Positions 21,841-32,964 of a stretch of DNA of 64,000 nt are shown piece by piece. The stretch is from Oreohelix idahoensis (Eukaryota; Mollusca; Gastropoda; Stylommatophora; Oreohelicidae): NCBI GenBank assembly GCA_024509875.1, contig JAMPIV010014142.1, positions 124,001 through 188,000 on the forward strand, read 5' to 3'. The first letter of the stretch is position 1; every line of letters starts with the position of its first letter. Made by a program: the position numbers and the translations under genes. Under the pieces are notes generated by a model. The model saw only the letters and a program-made list of their open reading frames with translations. It was not told the DNA's origin and made no database searches.

Positions 21841-24800
21841 ATGTCTACATTGGACTACTTTATTACACAAGGGAGAGCCCTTGATAAGACTGGTCAACAG
21901 TTAGAACAATGGGTTGTTGCTCAGTATGACAAAGCATTAGCTGCAGAAGAGAAAAAAGCTCAGGCTGAAGAGAAAAAAGCTCAGGCTGAAGAGAAGAGAT
22001 TAGAAAGAGAAGCAGCTGCTGAACAAAAAAGGCTAGACAGAGAAGCTGATATTGCTGCTGAACAAAAGAAATTGCAGATGCAGGTGGAGGAAAGGAGATT
22101 TGAAGCTGAACAAAAGAGATTAGACAAAGAAGCTGAACAAAAGAGATTAGACAAAGAAGCTGAACAAAAGAGATTAGACAAAGAAGCTGAACAAAAGAGA
22201 TTAGACAAAGAAGCTGAACAAAAGAGATTAGACAAAGAAGCTGAACAAAAGAGATTAGACAAAGAAGCGGAACAAAAGAGATTAGACAAAGAGGCTGCTG
22301 CAGAGGAGAGGAAAGCTCAAGCTGAGGCTGAAATCAGAAAAATGGAACATGAGGAAAGAAAACAGAAGATGGAACTTGATGAAAAACTCGCAACTTTGGA
22401 GTTAGAGAAATTGAAATTGGCGAGTATGGGTGCTCAGCAAACAACTTCGAGTACGACAAGGGAGTTTGTTAGTAGGATTAAATTGCCTCATTTCAATCCT
22501 TTAAAGGATGACGTAGCAGATTATCTAGATAGATTCCAATTTTTGTGCGATACGCATAACATAAAAAAGGAAAAATATGTTGAACAACTGATGCCATTTT
22601 TTACAGGTGACACAGTGACTACTCTTATGACAATAGACGAACATGAGAGGACTAATTATGATGTTGTCAGGGCAGCACTGCTAAAAAAATATCAACTAAA
22701 ACAAGAAGACTATCGTCTTCGTTTTAGGACAATGTTGCCAGAAAATGGAGTAGATTTCTCTGATTTTGTTACAAAGATACGTCGTACATTTACACGATGG
22801 GTTGAGTTGTCTCAGATTGAGAAAACATATGAAGGTCTAATGGACTTATTATTGCGAGATAAGGTTTTGTCATCTGTTAATGATTCTTTTCTTGCATTCC
22901 TTCATGAGCGTAAGCCTAAAAACTTAAAAGAAATGGAGGAATACTGTTGTCAGTATGCCACAGCACATCCCCATGCTACAGTTAGCAATTCTAAAGTGAA
23001 AGAAGGGTTGCCAGCTGCTTCGGCAACACCATATGGCCCTAATTTCAAAAAAAAATTTCAGGGTGCTCAACAAAATTGGAATAGGGGAAGTAATCAAAAT
23101 TACACTCAGAAGCGGAGTAATCCAACACATGATGGTTCTTCGTCTATGCAGTGGAGACAAGATGGTAGTTCTCGTAATTTTAGTGGTAATAATTTGAGAC
23201 ACTTTCGCAAAGGCTATCCAAATAATAACTATTCAAATTTTCGAGGTAATCATTCTCGACGTCAAGATTATGACGATGGTGAATTTAGAAACCGGGATTC
23301 AAACCGGAATGATGAGTACAATAGACAATATGATCACAATTACAGGGGAAATGATAGTCGAAATAATTACAGGGGAAATGATAGTCAAAATAATTACAGG
23401 GGAAATGATAATCGAGGTAGACCTAGGTTTAACAAGAAAAGACCTTACCAACAGGCAAACTCTGCACAACAAGAGTTTGATGGAGCCTGTAATACAGCAA
23501 ATGATAGTGGTAACTCTAGGGCTATCACTGGTTGTGCTTTCGATTTTGGGAGAGCAACTGAATGCCCCCAATGCTTAACATTGTTCGATTCATCGACTGT
23601 ATCTACGCTAAGTTGTGGTCACCCTCTTCCTGCTCTACCTGCTACAGTTGCGCATGATGGGAGAGGATCTCTCATCTTAGATAAAGGTCTAATAAATGAT
23701 AGGCTAGTCTCAGTACTTTTCGATTCGGGATGTACTACCGTCGGGGTTAAGAAGTCTCTGATAGATCCTTGCTGTGCCACTGGAAAAACAATCAAATGTG
23801 TTACATTTGGTGGTACTATGGAAAGCTATCCTACTGCTATTATTAGGATTGACACTCCTTTCTTCACAGGAGATGTCCATGCATGTCTTCTTCCTAATCC
23901 TATTGCGGATCTTATAATCGGTCGTATTCATGGGGTTAAGGAATGCACCCCGCAACAAATTTCTAGTTGGGAAGAAGAAAACATTCAAACGGTCAATGCA
24001 GTGGTGACAAGAGCTCAAGCTCTTAATCCCCCAACTTCATCTGATAATAGTAATGAAGTTGATAGCCAAGACGAGCACTTGGTGATTTCCCATGACTCGT
24101 TTGTTAAACGTCAAGAAGAGGATCCTTCTTTGAAGAAATACTTCCTTCTGGCAAAGAAAGGGGATCCCAATCAAAATACGAATCACAAATCGTATATTAC
24201 TATGAAGAATGGTATATTGGTACGAATGGTACAACACTCGGACAAGTCTATGCATTCGCAAATTCTTGTGCCTAAGTGTATGAGAGCCTTAATTCTTCGG
24301 CATGCACACGATTCTCAGTGTGCGGGACACATGGGTTTTTCCAGAACTAAAACTAGAGTCCTTGCGTCATTCTTTTGGCCATTCGTGAATAAAGACATCC
24401 GAATTTATTGCCGATCTTGCAAAATTTGTCAAGAGGTCAAGTCTAGAGGTCCGAGACATGCTGCTCCTATTCAGGCTGCAGATATTCCGATTCGGCCGTT
24501 TCAGAAAATGGCTATAGACATCATTGGTCCGTTCAAAATTAAGTCAGCCAGAGGACACCAATTTATCCTCACTTGCGTGGACATGTGCACGCGTTGGCCA
24601 GAGGCTATTCCTCTGAAGAGCATATCAACTGTCGATATCGCTGATGCTCTTTGGCTCGTATTTTCTCGTCTGGGATTCCCCGGAGAAATACTGTCGGATC
24701 ACGGCACTCAGTTAATTTCGGACGTTATGTCTCAGGTAATGGCTACGCTAGACATTAAAAGGTCTCTCAGTAGTATTTATCATCCAATGTCCAATGGATT

Positions 24801-25242
24801 GGTAGAACGTCTTAACAGGACACTAAAGAACTTACTTGGCAAGATAACGGAGGATCATCCTGAAGATTGGGACAGGGTTTTACCTGCAGTCCTCTTTGCC
24901 TATAGAGAGGTTCCCAACGAGCATACAGGGTTTTCTCCTTTCGAACTTGTCTTTGGCGCGCAACCGCGCGGGCCAATGTCCTTGTTACACGATTTGATAA
25001 CTTCCGATAATATTGACGATGATACACAATCGTCATATGAATATGTTATAGCTCTTAGAGAAAAGATTATCGAATCGTGCAGGTTAGCAACTTCATCTTC
25101 CGAATTTGCGAAAGAAAAAGCTAGGCGATTTGCTAATAAGAAAAGACGCCTACGTCAACTTTGTCCTGGAGACAAGCATATGTCTTACTGCCCTCAAGAG
25201 AGAATAGACTTCTCATTTCTTGGAAGGGTCCATACACTATAG
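21841..25242 (+). pseudogene. Element 2 gag-protease-integrase, frame broken near its end
   Basis: One frame of 1133 codons from ATG 21841 (MSTLDYFITQGRAL). In order: a long coiled coil with about seven EQKRLDKEA repeats (22107-22290), a capsid-like region (about 22480-22980), an Arg/Asn-rich stretch with three YRGNDS-type repeats (about 23330-23420), a half-RING-like Cys575-x2-Cys578-x13-Cys592-x-His594 cluster, an aspartic protease with FDSG (Asp628), an H2C2 zinc-binding domain from His821, and an integrase core with Asp893, Asp953 and Glu989 (D,D35E). A one-base deletion at about 25177 shifts the frame and adds unrelated residues before the stop at 25242. Pol continues in the other frame. 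This copy shows that gag and pol were one continuous frame. Confidence 0.92.
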
Positions 25243-26900
25243 TCTCGAAAATTTCTGATGTCGACTATATTGTCGATGTGGATGGAAGGCATAAAACCTT
25301 CCATATAAATATGCTAACAGAGTTTATTGAACGTCCAGACTATTTACAGCCTATTTTCCAGGCGACGGACGACTCTCCAGTTCAACATGGTCACATCTCA
25401 TCCCTGTCCGTTATACAGGATGAGGAAACTATTTTTTCTGACGTGAACTTACCTCTTCCTGCGATTCCACTTACTTCAACGGAATCGTGGAGAGACGTTA
25501 CAGTCTCTTCCAACTTGTCTTTTGAGGAACAGCGTCAAGTATCCTCTACGTTACAATCATATCAGGATGTCCTTACCGACATTCCTGGACACACAGATGT
25601 CATAGAACATGACATCATACTTACTGATCGTAATCCGATCAGAGTAAGACCATACCCAATACCTATTCATTTTCAAGCACAAGTCGAGAAAGAATTGGAT
25701 GAAATGATTCAACTACAAATAATTGAACCATCCACTTCAGCTTATTCTTCGTCGATAGTTATTGTTCGAAAGAAAGACAATAACATACGTCTTTGCGTTG
25801 ATTATCGCAAATTAAATCAAGTTACGAAGTTCGATGCTGAACCTATGCCGTTATTAGATGATCTACTTATTAGACTTTCTAAAGCTAAATTCTTTACTAA
25901 ACTAGACTTGTCGAAAGGTTATTGGCAAGTCCCACTGACGGAACACGCCAAACCTCTCACTGCTTTTTCGACACCTAGGGGTCTGTTTCAATGGAATTTT
26001 ATGCCTTTCGGGCTTATGAACGCCCCAGCGACTTTCGTGCGCATGATGCGACGAATTCTATCAGATCGTGCAGATGTCATTGCATATTTAGACGACATCT
26101 GTCTTTTCAGCGATACTTGGGAAGAACACTATGTGGGTCTAAAGGAATTGCTATCTACTCTACGTGAGCATAGATTGACTGCTAAACCCTCTAAAGCTTT
26201 TGTTGGGTTTAGTGAAATTTCCTTCCTAGGTCATCGAGTTGGTCATGGTCTGTTGAAGACAGAGGACCAAAACATTTCAAAGATATTAAATATCTCGGTT
26301 CCGAAGACAAAAAAGCAAGTGCGTAGTCTCTTGGGATTGATACAATTCTATGGAAGATTCATTGAGAATCTGTCCTCCATTATGGCACCACTTTCAACGT
26401 TATTGAAAAAAGGTTCTCCTAATATGGTGCGTTGGTCCCAAGAATGCCAATCTTCATTGGATCAGGTTAAGAATTTGTTCTCATCTCATCCTATCTTAAG
26501 ACTACCGACGATTGATAAGACTTTTGTCCTTCGTAGTGATGCCTCTTCCACTGGGATTGGAGCGGCACTAATGCAGGAATATTCAGGAACTCTGCATCCT
26601 GTAATGTATATTTCTAGGAAGCTGAATGCGGCAGAAAGGAATTACTCGGTTTTGGACCGTGAATTGTTGGCTATGGTTTGGTCCATTCTTAAGCTACAAA
26701 GGTTCCTTCTGGGCGCGCATTTCTTTATGGAAACCGACCAAAAAGCTCTTACGGCTATGCAAAGTAAGGATTTGAAGAGCTCGAGATCTACTCGTTATGC
26801 TATTGCTCTTCAGCCTTTCCATTTCACGGTGCGAGCTATCCGTGGTTCGGATAATGTGATGGCGGACATATTGTCTAGATGCCCACATGATTCCAGTTAA
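25161..26900 (+). pseudogene. Element 2 GPY/F module, reverse transcriptase and RNase H
   Basis: This frame continues pol after the one-base deletion near 25177. It begins with LLPSRENRLLISWKGPY (GPY/F module of integrase), then a linker, RT with LDLSKGYWQVPL and YLDD (26085-26096), and RNase H with LRSDASSTGIGAAL and ETDQKAL, ending ILSRCPHDSS at 26900. All RT and RNase H catalytic motifs seen are intact. The start coordinate is only the first ATG in this frame and is not a real initiation site. Confidence 0.92.
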
Positions 26901-27333
26901 ATCTTGTGTCCTAGTTTTTCCTGATATATTTTCAGACTTAGGTCTGTCCTTAATATCATAATATGTTGTAATACAAATGTATTTGGATGATGTTTAGATA
27001 ATTTAACAAATTTCATTTTGTCCATCCATCAGTGATATGTTGCTAAAATAGCATTGACATTTGTATATTGCTATGATTATATTATTTAGTAATGTTTGAT
27101 ATATGATTGGTATTGCCAGCAACTTAGGTTTCTTGAATGGTATCCCTTAGTTTGTTTGGCTTAAAGGAAATATTTTCTCCTATGTTGGGAGATGATTTGT
27201 ACCCTCTTCTATTGTACCTGATATTAGGTTCATTGTTTGCATGAGCACAGAAGTGATACTGGTGCTATCTTGCTCATGAACATATTAAAAAAAAAAAAAT
27301 TGCATTTTTTTTTTTACAGGGGGGTGGTAGTAA
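26901..27333 (+). promoter_or_regulatory. 3' UTR and polypurine tract of element 2
   Basis: No ORF. It ends in 13 A, TTGCA, 11 T and then ACAGGGGGGTGGTAGTAA, directly followed by the TG of the 3' LTR. The purine tract primes plus-strand synthesis. The A-run/T-run pair could form a hairpin and has counterparts in elements 1 and 3. Confidence 0.7.
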
Positions 27334-28475
27334 TGTTGCTGTCATTTTCGACGGAGTCATCTGTCAAGTTATTTGCTTATGTTTGTATCATAAGTATAAT
27401 TGTGTCTTTACCTGCGATGTCAGGTTGATTAGGGGTTGTCTTCCCTTGTTTATTCATTCATTGTGTTTGACCTGTAGGGTCAGAGGTTGACAGTTCGGCG
27501 TAGGCCTATGGGAAGGTTTTTTAAGGGGGAGTGAGATATACTTCCGGGAAGCCGGGAGGTCCTGTTTTTCTGAAGGGACCAAGAGTCCATTGTTTTTCGG
27601 GGAGAATCTTCGAAGTAACTGCTATGGCAGTTTTCCCCAGTGAATCTCTGTGCGTCGGGATGACGACAGAATTCCTTGTTTAGTTCTGAGGATTCATTTT
27701 CCAGGTAATACCGACCTTTATGCATTATTACGCTTTTCGGTGGCAGAACATGTAAAGGATTACCTAGGTGAACAGCAGCTCACTGATCCGCCATTTCAGA
27801 ACTTATATATTTGTGCTCGAGGTAGCCATCCAAGACTGTTAGTCTTATATTGTCCAGAAATCCAGTGACGAAGATATATTGTGGGAGCCGCAGATTGGCG
27901 GAACTTCTATCTACAATAAGTATTACTGCAGGGTTGATGATAACCTATTTAACAGAAGTACACGGCCGACGTCAGAACGAGGCCTGTGCTTTCGGCTATT
28001 ATACTACAGCCTGATATGTGCAATTGGCGGGAGTGCCAAGTTGCACCTGTGTGTCAAAGTAACTAAGGCATCTGACGCGTTTAGTCAGAGACGCCAAGGG
28101 CGACGCTACGAACTGTCATTATTGAAGAACTTTGCTATTGACCATGCACGTCTATTCTGATGTTTACCTTTTTGAATGCCAAATGTATACCTATCGATGT
28201 CAGGTCAGCATGACCTTGTTACACTGACTGTTCCTGTTGATACTATGTGTGTTCCCGTCAATAAATGTCTTGAAACATGCCTGCAGTGTCAAAGCATCCT
28301 TGATTACTGCATGTGAGAGTATGGGTTGCAGGATCTACATCTATACGAGCCTAAACACATTCGCGCCTTCATTCGCACCCACACTCAATTCATCATACGC
28401 TCGCACTACACATCTAACAACATGTATACTGTCTTGGGCCAGTGATCACCTCAACAAGAAAAAAAGACAGTTACA
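27334..28475 (+). repeat. 3' LTR of element 2
   Basis: 1142 bp, followed by the TCTAT target-site duplication and the continuing minisatellite. Confidence 0.95.
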
Positions 28476-29141
28476 TCTATATACTTCCCAATGAAATGAT
28501 CTCTATATACTTCCCAATGAAATGATCTCTATATACTTCCCAATGAAATGATCTCTATATACTTCCCAATGAAATGATCTCTATATACTTCCCAATGAAA
28601 TGATCTCTATATACTTCCCAATGAAATGATCTCTGTACACTTCCCAATGAAATGCTCTCTGTATACTTCCCAATGAAATGATCTCTATATACTTCCCAAT
28701 GAAATATCTCTATATACTTCCCAATGAAATGCTCTCTATATACTTCCCAATGAAATGATCTCTATATACTTCCCAATGAAATGATCTCTATATACTTCCC
28801 AATGAAATGATCTTTATATACTTCCCAATGAAATGATCTATATATCGTACTTCCCAATGAAATGATCTCTATATACTTCCCAATGAAATGATCTATATAT
28901 CGTACTTCCCAATGAAATGATCTCTATATACTTCCCAATGAAATGATCTATATATCGTACTTCCCAATGAAATGATCTCTATATACTTCCCAATGAAATG
29001 ATCTATATATCATACTTCCCAATGAAATGATCTCTATATACTTCCCAATGAAATGATCTCTATATACTTCCCAATGAAATGATCTATATATCGTACTTCC
29101 CAATGAAATGATCTATATATCGTACTTCCCAATGAAATGAA
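28476..29141 (+). repeat. 26-bp minisatellite, right part
   Basis: About 25 copies of the 26-bp unit. Towards the end a variant unit (GATCTATATATCGTACTTCC) alternates with the standard one, giving a higher-order 50-odd-bp period. Confidence 0.92.
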
Positions 29142-29228
29142 AGCTTCTCTTGCTTTTTGTATTCTTATTTTATAATCTCTGTAAGTTCTCCAACTTTGTC
29201 TAAATTGTTGTATGAGTCCACATCTTGT

Positions 29229-29480
29229 AAAGGTAAAGGTAGTCCCAAAGCAGATACTGCCGTATGGAGTGAAGTGTTAGAGACTTCACCATACTAGGTC
29301 CAGCATCCAGAGGTGGGGTGACCAGTTCCCTTCTTTGCTGCCTTTTCCTTCCCTAACTCAGTCAGGAACCCATTTACAGCTGGGTGGACTGGAGTGTGTC
29401 GGTACCGTGATTCAAACCCGGCACCTTTGAGGCAAGAGACCAGTCGCTTTAACCACTCTGTCAATCAGACGCTCCGACAT
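29229..29480 (-). mobile_element. tRNA-derived SINE (family II)
   Basis: The minus strand starts GAGCGTCTGATTGACAGAGT, with an A-box-like GTGGTTAAAGCGAC and a B-box GGGTTTGAATC about 40 bases later, followed by a central block (CCAGTCCACCCAGCTGTAAA) and a body ending near TTTACCTTTACAAG. The layout (tRNA head, body, short repeat tail) is that of a SINE. Only one copy is in the window. Confidence 0.7.
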
Positions 29481-29839
29481 CTTGTAGGTATGGTTATCCA
29501 AGTGGAATCTAACTGTCATTTGCCACATTTACTCTCATAAACTGCTTGTATATACCCACTGAAAACAAGCCAATAACATTTTAAAATATCTCACAGTGGA
29601 AGGATAAGCTTGGCAAATAAAATTCTTCTCTAGACCCCTATGCTAATAACAGCATGATAATTTAAGCTCTGTTTGTACTAAATCCATGATACTCAGATCT
29701 GGCACTATATCATAGAGTTGTACTCCCTAGACCTATATTCTGAAAACAAGCTAGAAGTTAAAAAATACCTGCAACAGAAATGTTGTCTTGTGTTGTAAAA
29801 TGCAACTGAGGATACAACACACTGTCAGGTTGGAGTCAT

Positions 29840-30331
29840 TTTGGAAGGTTTGGTTTGGTTTTAAGTACTATCTTCATTGCACATGGACTACTCCATCAGT
29901 GCTCCGATCTCCTCTGTTAGATCACACAAGGAGGATCTCAGCACAGTGCACGAACTCTACAGCACTGGCAAGAATCCCACTGTGTTTATATAGGAATCAT
30001 TCTAAAATATTTTTGTTGTGGGTAGGTTTATAATTTTTAAATTTTTCCAGGGCAGCTGCCTGATAGGCCTACTCTTTATGATTTCCAACTGCCGTGGGAT
30101 TTTAAACATGCGCAACCTGCACATGGGACCTCCTATTTTTTCACCCTTATCCAAGAAGGCTAGGCATCTGATCTCACTACCCAGGAGACCAAGGGGGGAG
30201 TATGACATCATTAGGACCACTGGTTGTGAAAAAATAATTCCATAAATTATATTCCCTCAACTGGGAATCGAACCCGGTACCTCTAGAACTCGAGGCGGAC
30301 GCCATACCTCTTAGCCACTCCGACCCCCAAA
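29840..30331 (-). mobile_element. tRNA-derived SINE (family I), copy a
   Basis: On the minus strand: GAGTGGCTAAGAGGTATGGC (A box), then a B box GGTTCGATTCCC, then a body with GTATGACATCATTAGGACC-like blocks (in reverse order on the plus strand), ending ACCAAACCAAACC. Copies b (47676-48152, +) and c (59608-60235, +) have the same head and tail. The tRNA-like head supplies an RNA polymerase III promoter. Confidence 0.8.
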
Positions 30332-30361
30332 TTTTGGAAGACTAAGTAATAAAGAAATCTG

Positions 30362-30568
30362 TGTAGTCCCCGGGGGGTCCTTAAGGGGACATAGAAACAA
30401 TAGGACAACTGCCTCCTCAGGCATGTCACAAGATGCGACAGGTGGAGCATGGGGCTAGCAATCTTATCATGTCAAACAATCTGCTACAGAAATCACCACT
30501 GCATGAGCACATGAATACTTTAAGGCAAGCCCCTTCATGAGATCAGCGGCAATGGTGGCTCTGTGCTC
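30362..30568 (+). mobile_element. SINE family R2 copy
   Basis: Shares the CTCAGGCATGTCAC, CATCATGTCAAACAA and GAGCACATGAAT blocks with the copies at 59280-59515 and, reversed, 17230-17473. No tail is visible because it runs into an RTE-type LINE end. Confidence 0.6.
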
Positions 30569-30579
30569 TGTTTGATCCT

Positions 30580-31010
30580 TAGCCGCCAACCGTCAAAGCA
30601 GTCAGTGGCCATCACTCCTGGTGGCGTCTTGTAGGACAACAACAAATTGATTCCACCTTGCTCAGTCGGTGGCCATCCCTCGTACAGTGCCCCAACTCCC
30701 AGTTCATTCCCCGCATCTCAGCCTCCACAGTCCCCCACCAAGTTGTTTTTGGTCGGCCTCTCTTTCGTTTTCCTTCAAAGGTCCACAGCATAGCTGTTCC
30801 TGTGATGGCATCGGGGTCTCCTCCCGAGGACACGGCCAACCCAGCCCCAGCGTCTGCCAGCTATGACGGCGCGCATGTCCTCCTGCTTGCTCAGAGTAAG
30901 CAGATCTTGGTTGGTGATGGTATTCGGCCAAAAGATTTGGTGAATTTTTTTAGGCATGCTGTGTGAAAAGAGGACAATCCCGACACCTCCTTCTCTAAGG
31001 AGCTAAAAGG
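30580..31010 (-). pseudogene. RTE-type LINE 3' end, truncated
   Basis: Minus-strand frames include LLTLSKQEDMRAVIAGRRWG, GRVLGRRP and KRKRGRPKTTW, with stops and frame changes. The sequence parallels 55972-56400, the 3' end of the RTE-type LINE there. The GRRWxWVGHVLRR and KRKRGRPKTTWRR blocks are typical of RTE-type C-termini. Only the last 430 bp are present. Confidence 0.75.
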
Positions 31011-31478
31011 GTAATGATGATGATGATAACGATGGTGTTGGTGGTGGTGATGATGATGATGACAATGGGCGTGGTGGTGGTGATGATGATGATGATGGGC
31101 ATGGTGGTGGTGATGATGATGATGGGCGTGGTGGTTGTGATGATGGGCGTGGTGGTGGTAATGATGATGATGGGCGTGGTGGTAATGATGATGATGGGCG
31201 TGATGGTGGTGATGATGATGATGGGCATGTTGGTGGTAATGATGATGATGGGCATGGTGGTAATGATGATGATGATGGGCATGGTGGTGGTGATGATGAT
31301 GATGGGAGTGGTGGTGGTGATGATGATGACGATGGGCATGGTGATAATGATGATGATGATGGGCATGGTGGTGGTGATGATGATCATGGTGGTAATGATG
31401 ATGATGGGCGTTGTGGTGGTGGTGATGATGATGATGATGATGATGGGCGTGGTTGTGGTGATGATGATAATGAGGTAA
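31011..31478 (+). repeat. GAT/GGT-rich simple-repeat array
   Basis: Degenerate repeats of GATGATGATGGGCGTGGTGG. Open frames on both strands (poly-His/Ala and poly-Met/Val) are products of the triplet repeat and not genes. Confidence 0.9.
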
Positions 31479-32021
31479 CAAAGAAACCTAAATACATAAC
31501 AAAAATAATGAGCCTCACGTTCAAATGTAGGTGATGGTGTGAGATCAGTCATGTTATATGTATGAATAATAACAGATAATCAAGACATGTAATGACTGGA
31601 CTTCACAGGAACATACAGGAAATGATAGATTCAATGGCACAAAATGCGCAAATATTTGAGGTAGAATATTTTAAAAAATACAATGGACATGAGTGATAGA
31701 GAGACACGTCTCTGGCCTAACTGTGTGGAAAGGAGTGACAGAGAGACAGATCTGGCACCTAGTTAGATGGAAATGAGTGACAGAGAGGCAGATCTAGGGC
31801 TAGATAGATGGAAATGAGTGGCAGAGATGCAGATCTAGGGCCTAGTTGGATGGAAATGAGTGGCAGATCTAGGGCCTAGTTAGGTGAAAATAAGTGATAG
31901 AGTGACAGACCTGGGCCATGAAATGATACACTCTCCCAAGAGCTGCCTGGTACACCTGTTTGGTTATAATCAGATAAGATTCGCAACACTTCAAAACATT
32001 CTTCAAAGAATTTATGATTTC
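31479..32021 (+). repeat. Intron with about five 45-bp tandem units (31690-31920)
   Basis: Units close to GATGGAAATGAGTGACAGAG followed by GCAGATCTAGGGCCTAGTTA. No gene seen around them. Confidence 0.7.
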
Positions 32022-32029
32022 ATATATAC

Positions 32030-32942
32030 CAGTGTTTCCCAAACTTTTTTGAGTCAGCGACCCCTTGGCTCTCAGGGCGCATTCCCAATGCCCCCTCTCA
32101 ATGTCACTGCATCACATTAATATACTATAAATAGCACCGTTGGTTATACACTTAGCTATATTGAAACTTTTCTCTTGTTTAATAACGCACCACCGATATC
32201 AAGTGATCACCAACTCCCCTAATTACTGAGACAAACAAATCTGCAACAAAGCAAAGCTGGTCCTTTTAAAAAAAACTACATATATCCAATTTCGTCACCT
32301 TCTAGCAAAAAGTATATTCAGACACACCTTGGCAGCATACACTCATTGAAATTAAACTGGAAAACACTAGTTAGAACTGGTTGTCACCTTACAACAGCTG
32401 TTGATTAAATCTTAGTGACCTGGCCACATCCTTCTTGTTTTTAGTTTCTCTTTCTTTGGTGTTGACCGAGTGGACAACAAAGGTTTCTTTACCCTTCAAA
32501 CCCGTTTTCTAAGAGACGATTGTGGTAAGTAATTGTGATCAGTGATAGTTACCTGATAATGACAAATTCAGACGAAACTATGCCTTGCTTAATGATCCTA
32601 GTTTTACAACTGCTCCGCTATCTGTCTTTTCTATCTTGTCCTCCCTTCATTGATGTTGGGAACCTCTGCTGTAAGGTGTATGAGAAACTGGAACGAGCAA
32701 AGTTAGGGAGGAGCGGTGGGTTCGTTTAGGCTACATTCTACTTTTAAGCGCTCACGCCGGGGCCCTGTATTTTCAAAACGCTTTTACATGTAAGTGTTAG
32801 ATTGAGTAATATTGTTGAATTTAGCCTATCAAATTCTCAACCAACCCCTCACAACTGAATGCTCCGTTGCCACCTAATTTTTCTATATTGCCCTCTTGGA
32901 TCCGCCCAATGAGGGCAGTACTAACCACTTTGAGAACCACTG
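32030..32942. mobile_element. hAT-type MITE
   Basis: It starts CAGTGTTTCCCAAACT and ends, read inwards, CAGTGGTTCTCAAAGTGG, typical hAT-type inverted ends. A perfect 8-bp target duplication ATATATAC flanks it (32022-32029 and 32943-32950), and 8 bp is the hAT signature. It is 913 bp long without a transposase ORF. Confidence 0.85.
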
Positions 32943-32964
32943 ATATATACTATGAGATACTTTC

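Larger units (their letters stand above)
19135..28475 (+). mobile_element. LTR element 2: Gmr1-like retrotransposon, nearly intact
   Basis: LTRs at 19135-20279 and 27334-28475 start TGTTGCTGTC and end ACAGTTACA. They differ, by reading, only by three single-base indels, so insertion was recent. The 5-bp target duplication TCTAT (19130-19134 and 28476-28480) comes from the minisatellite unit itself. Primer site, leader, one gag-pol frame broken once, polypurine tract and 3' LTR are all present. Proteins closely resemble element 1, but the LTRs do not, so these are two families of one clade. It lies antisense to the ABCB gene, in the intron between exons 4 and 5. Confidence 0.95.

Noticed and set aside
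30262..30331. A tRNA gene on the minus strand
   Set aside because: A and B boxes are present, but the sequence continues into a SINE body and is repeated at 47676 and 59608; it is a SINE head.
30891..31552. Long open frames rich in His/Ala or Met/Val
   Set aside because: They arise from a GAT/GGT triplet-type repeat and are open on both strands; no domain or codon pattern supports a gene.
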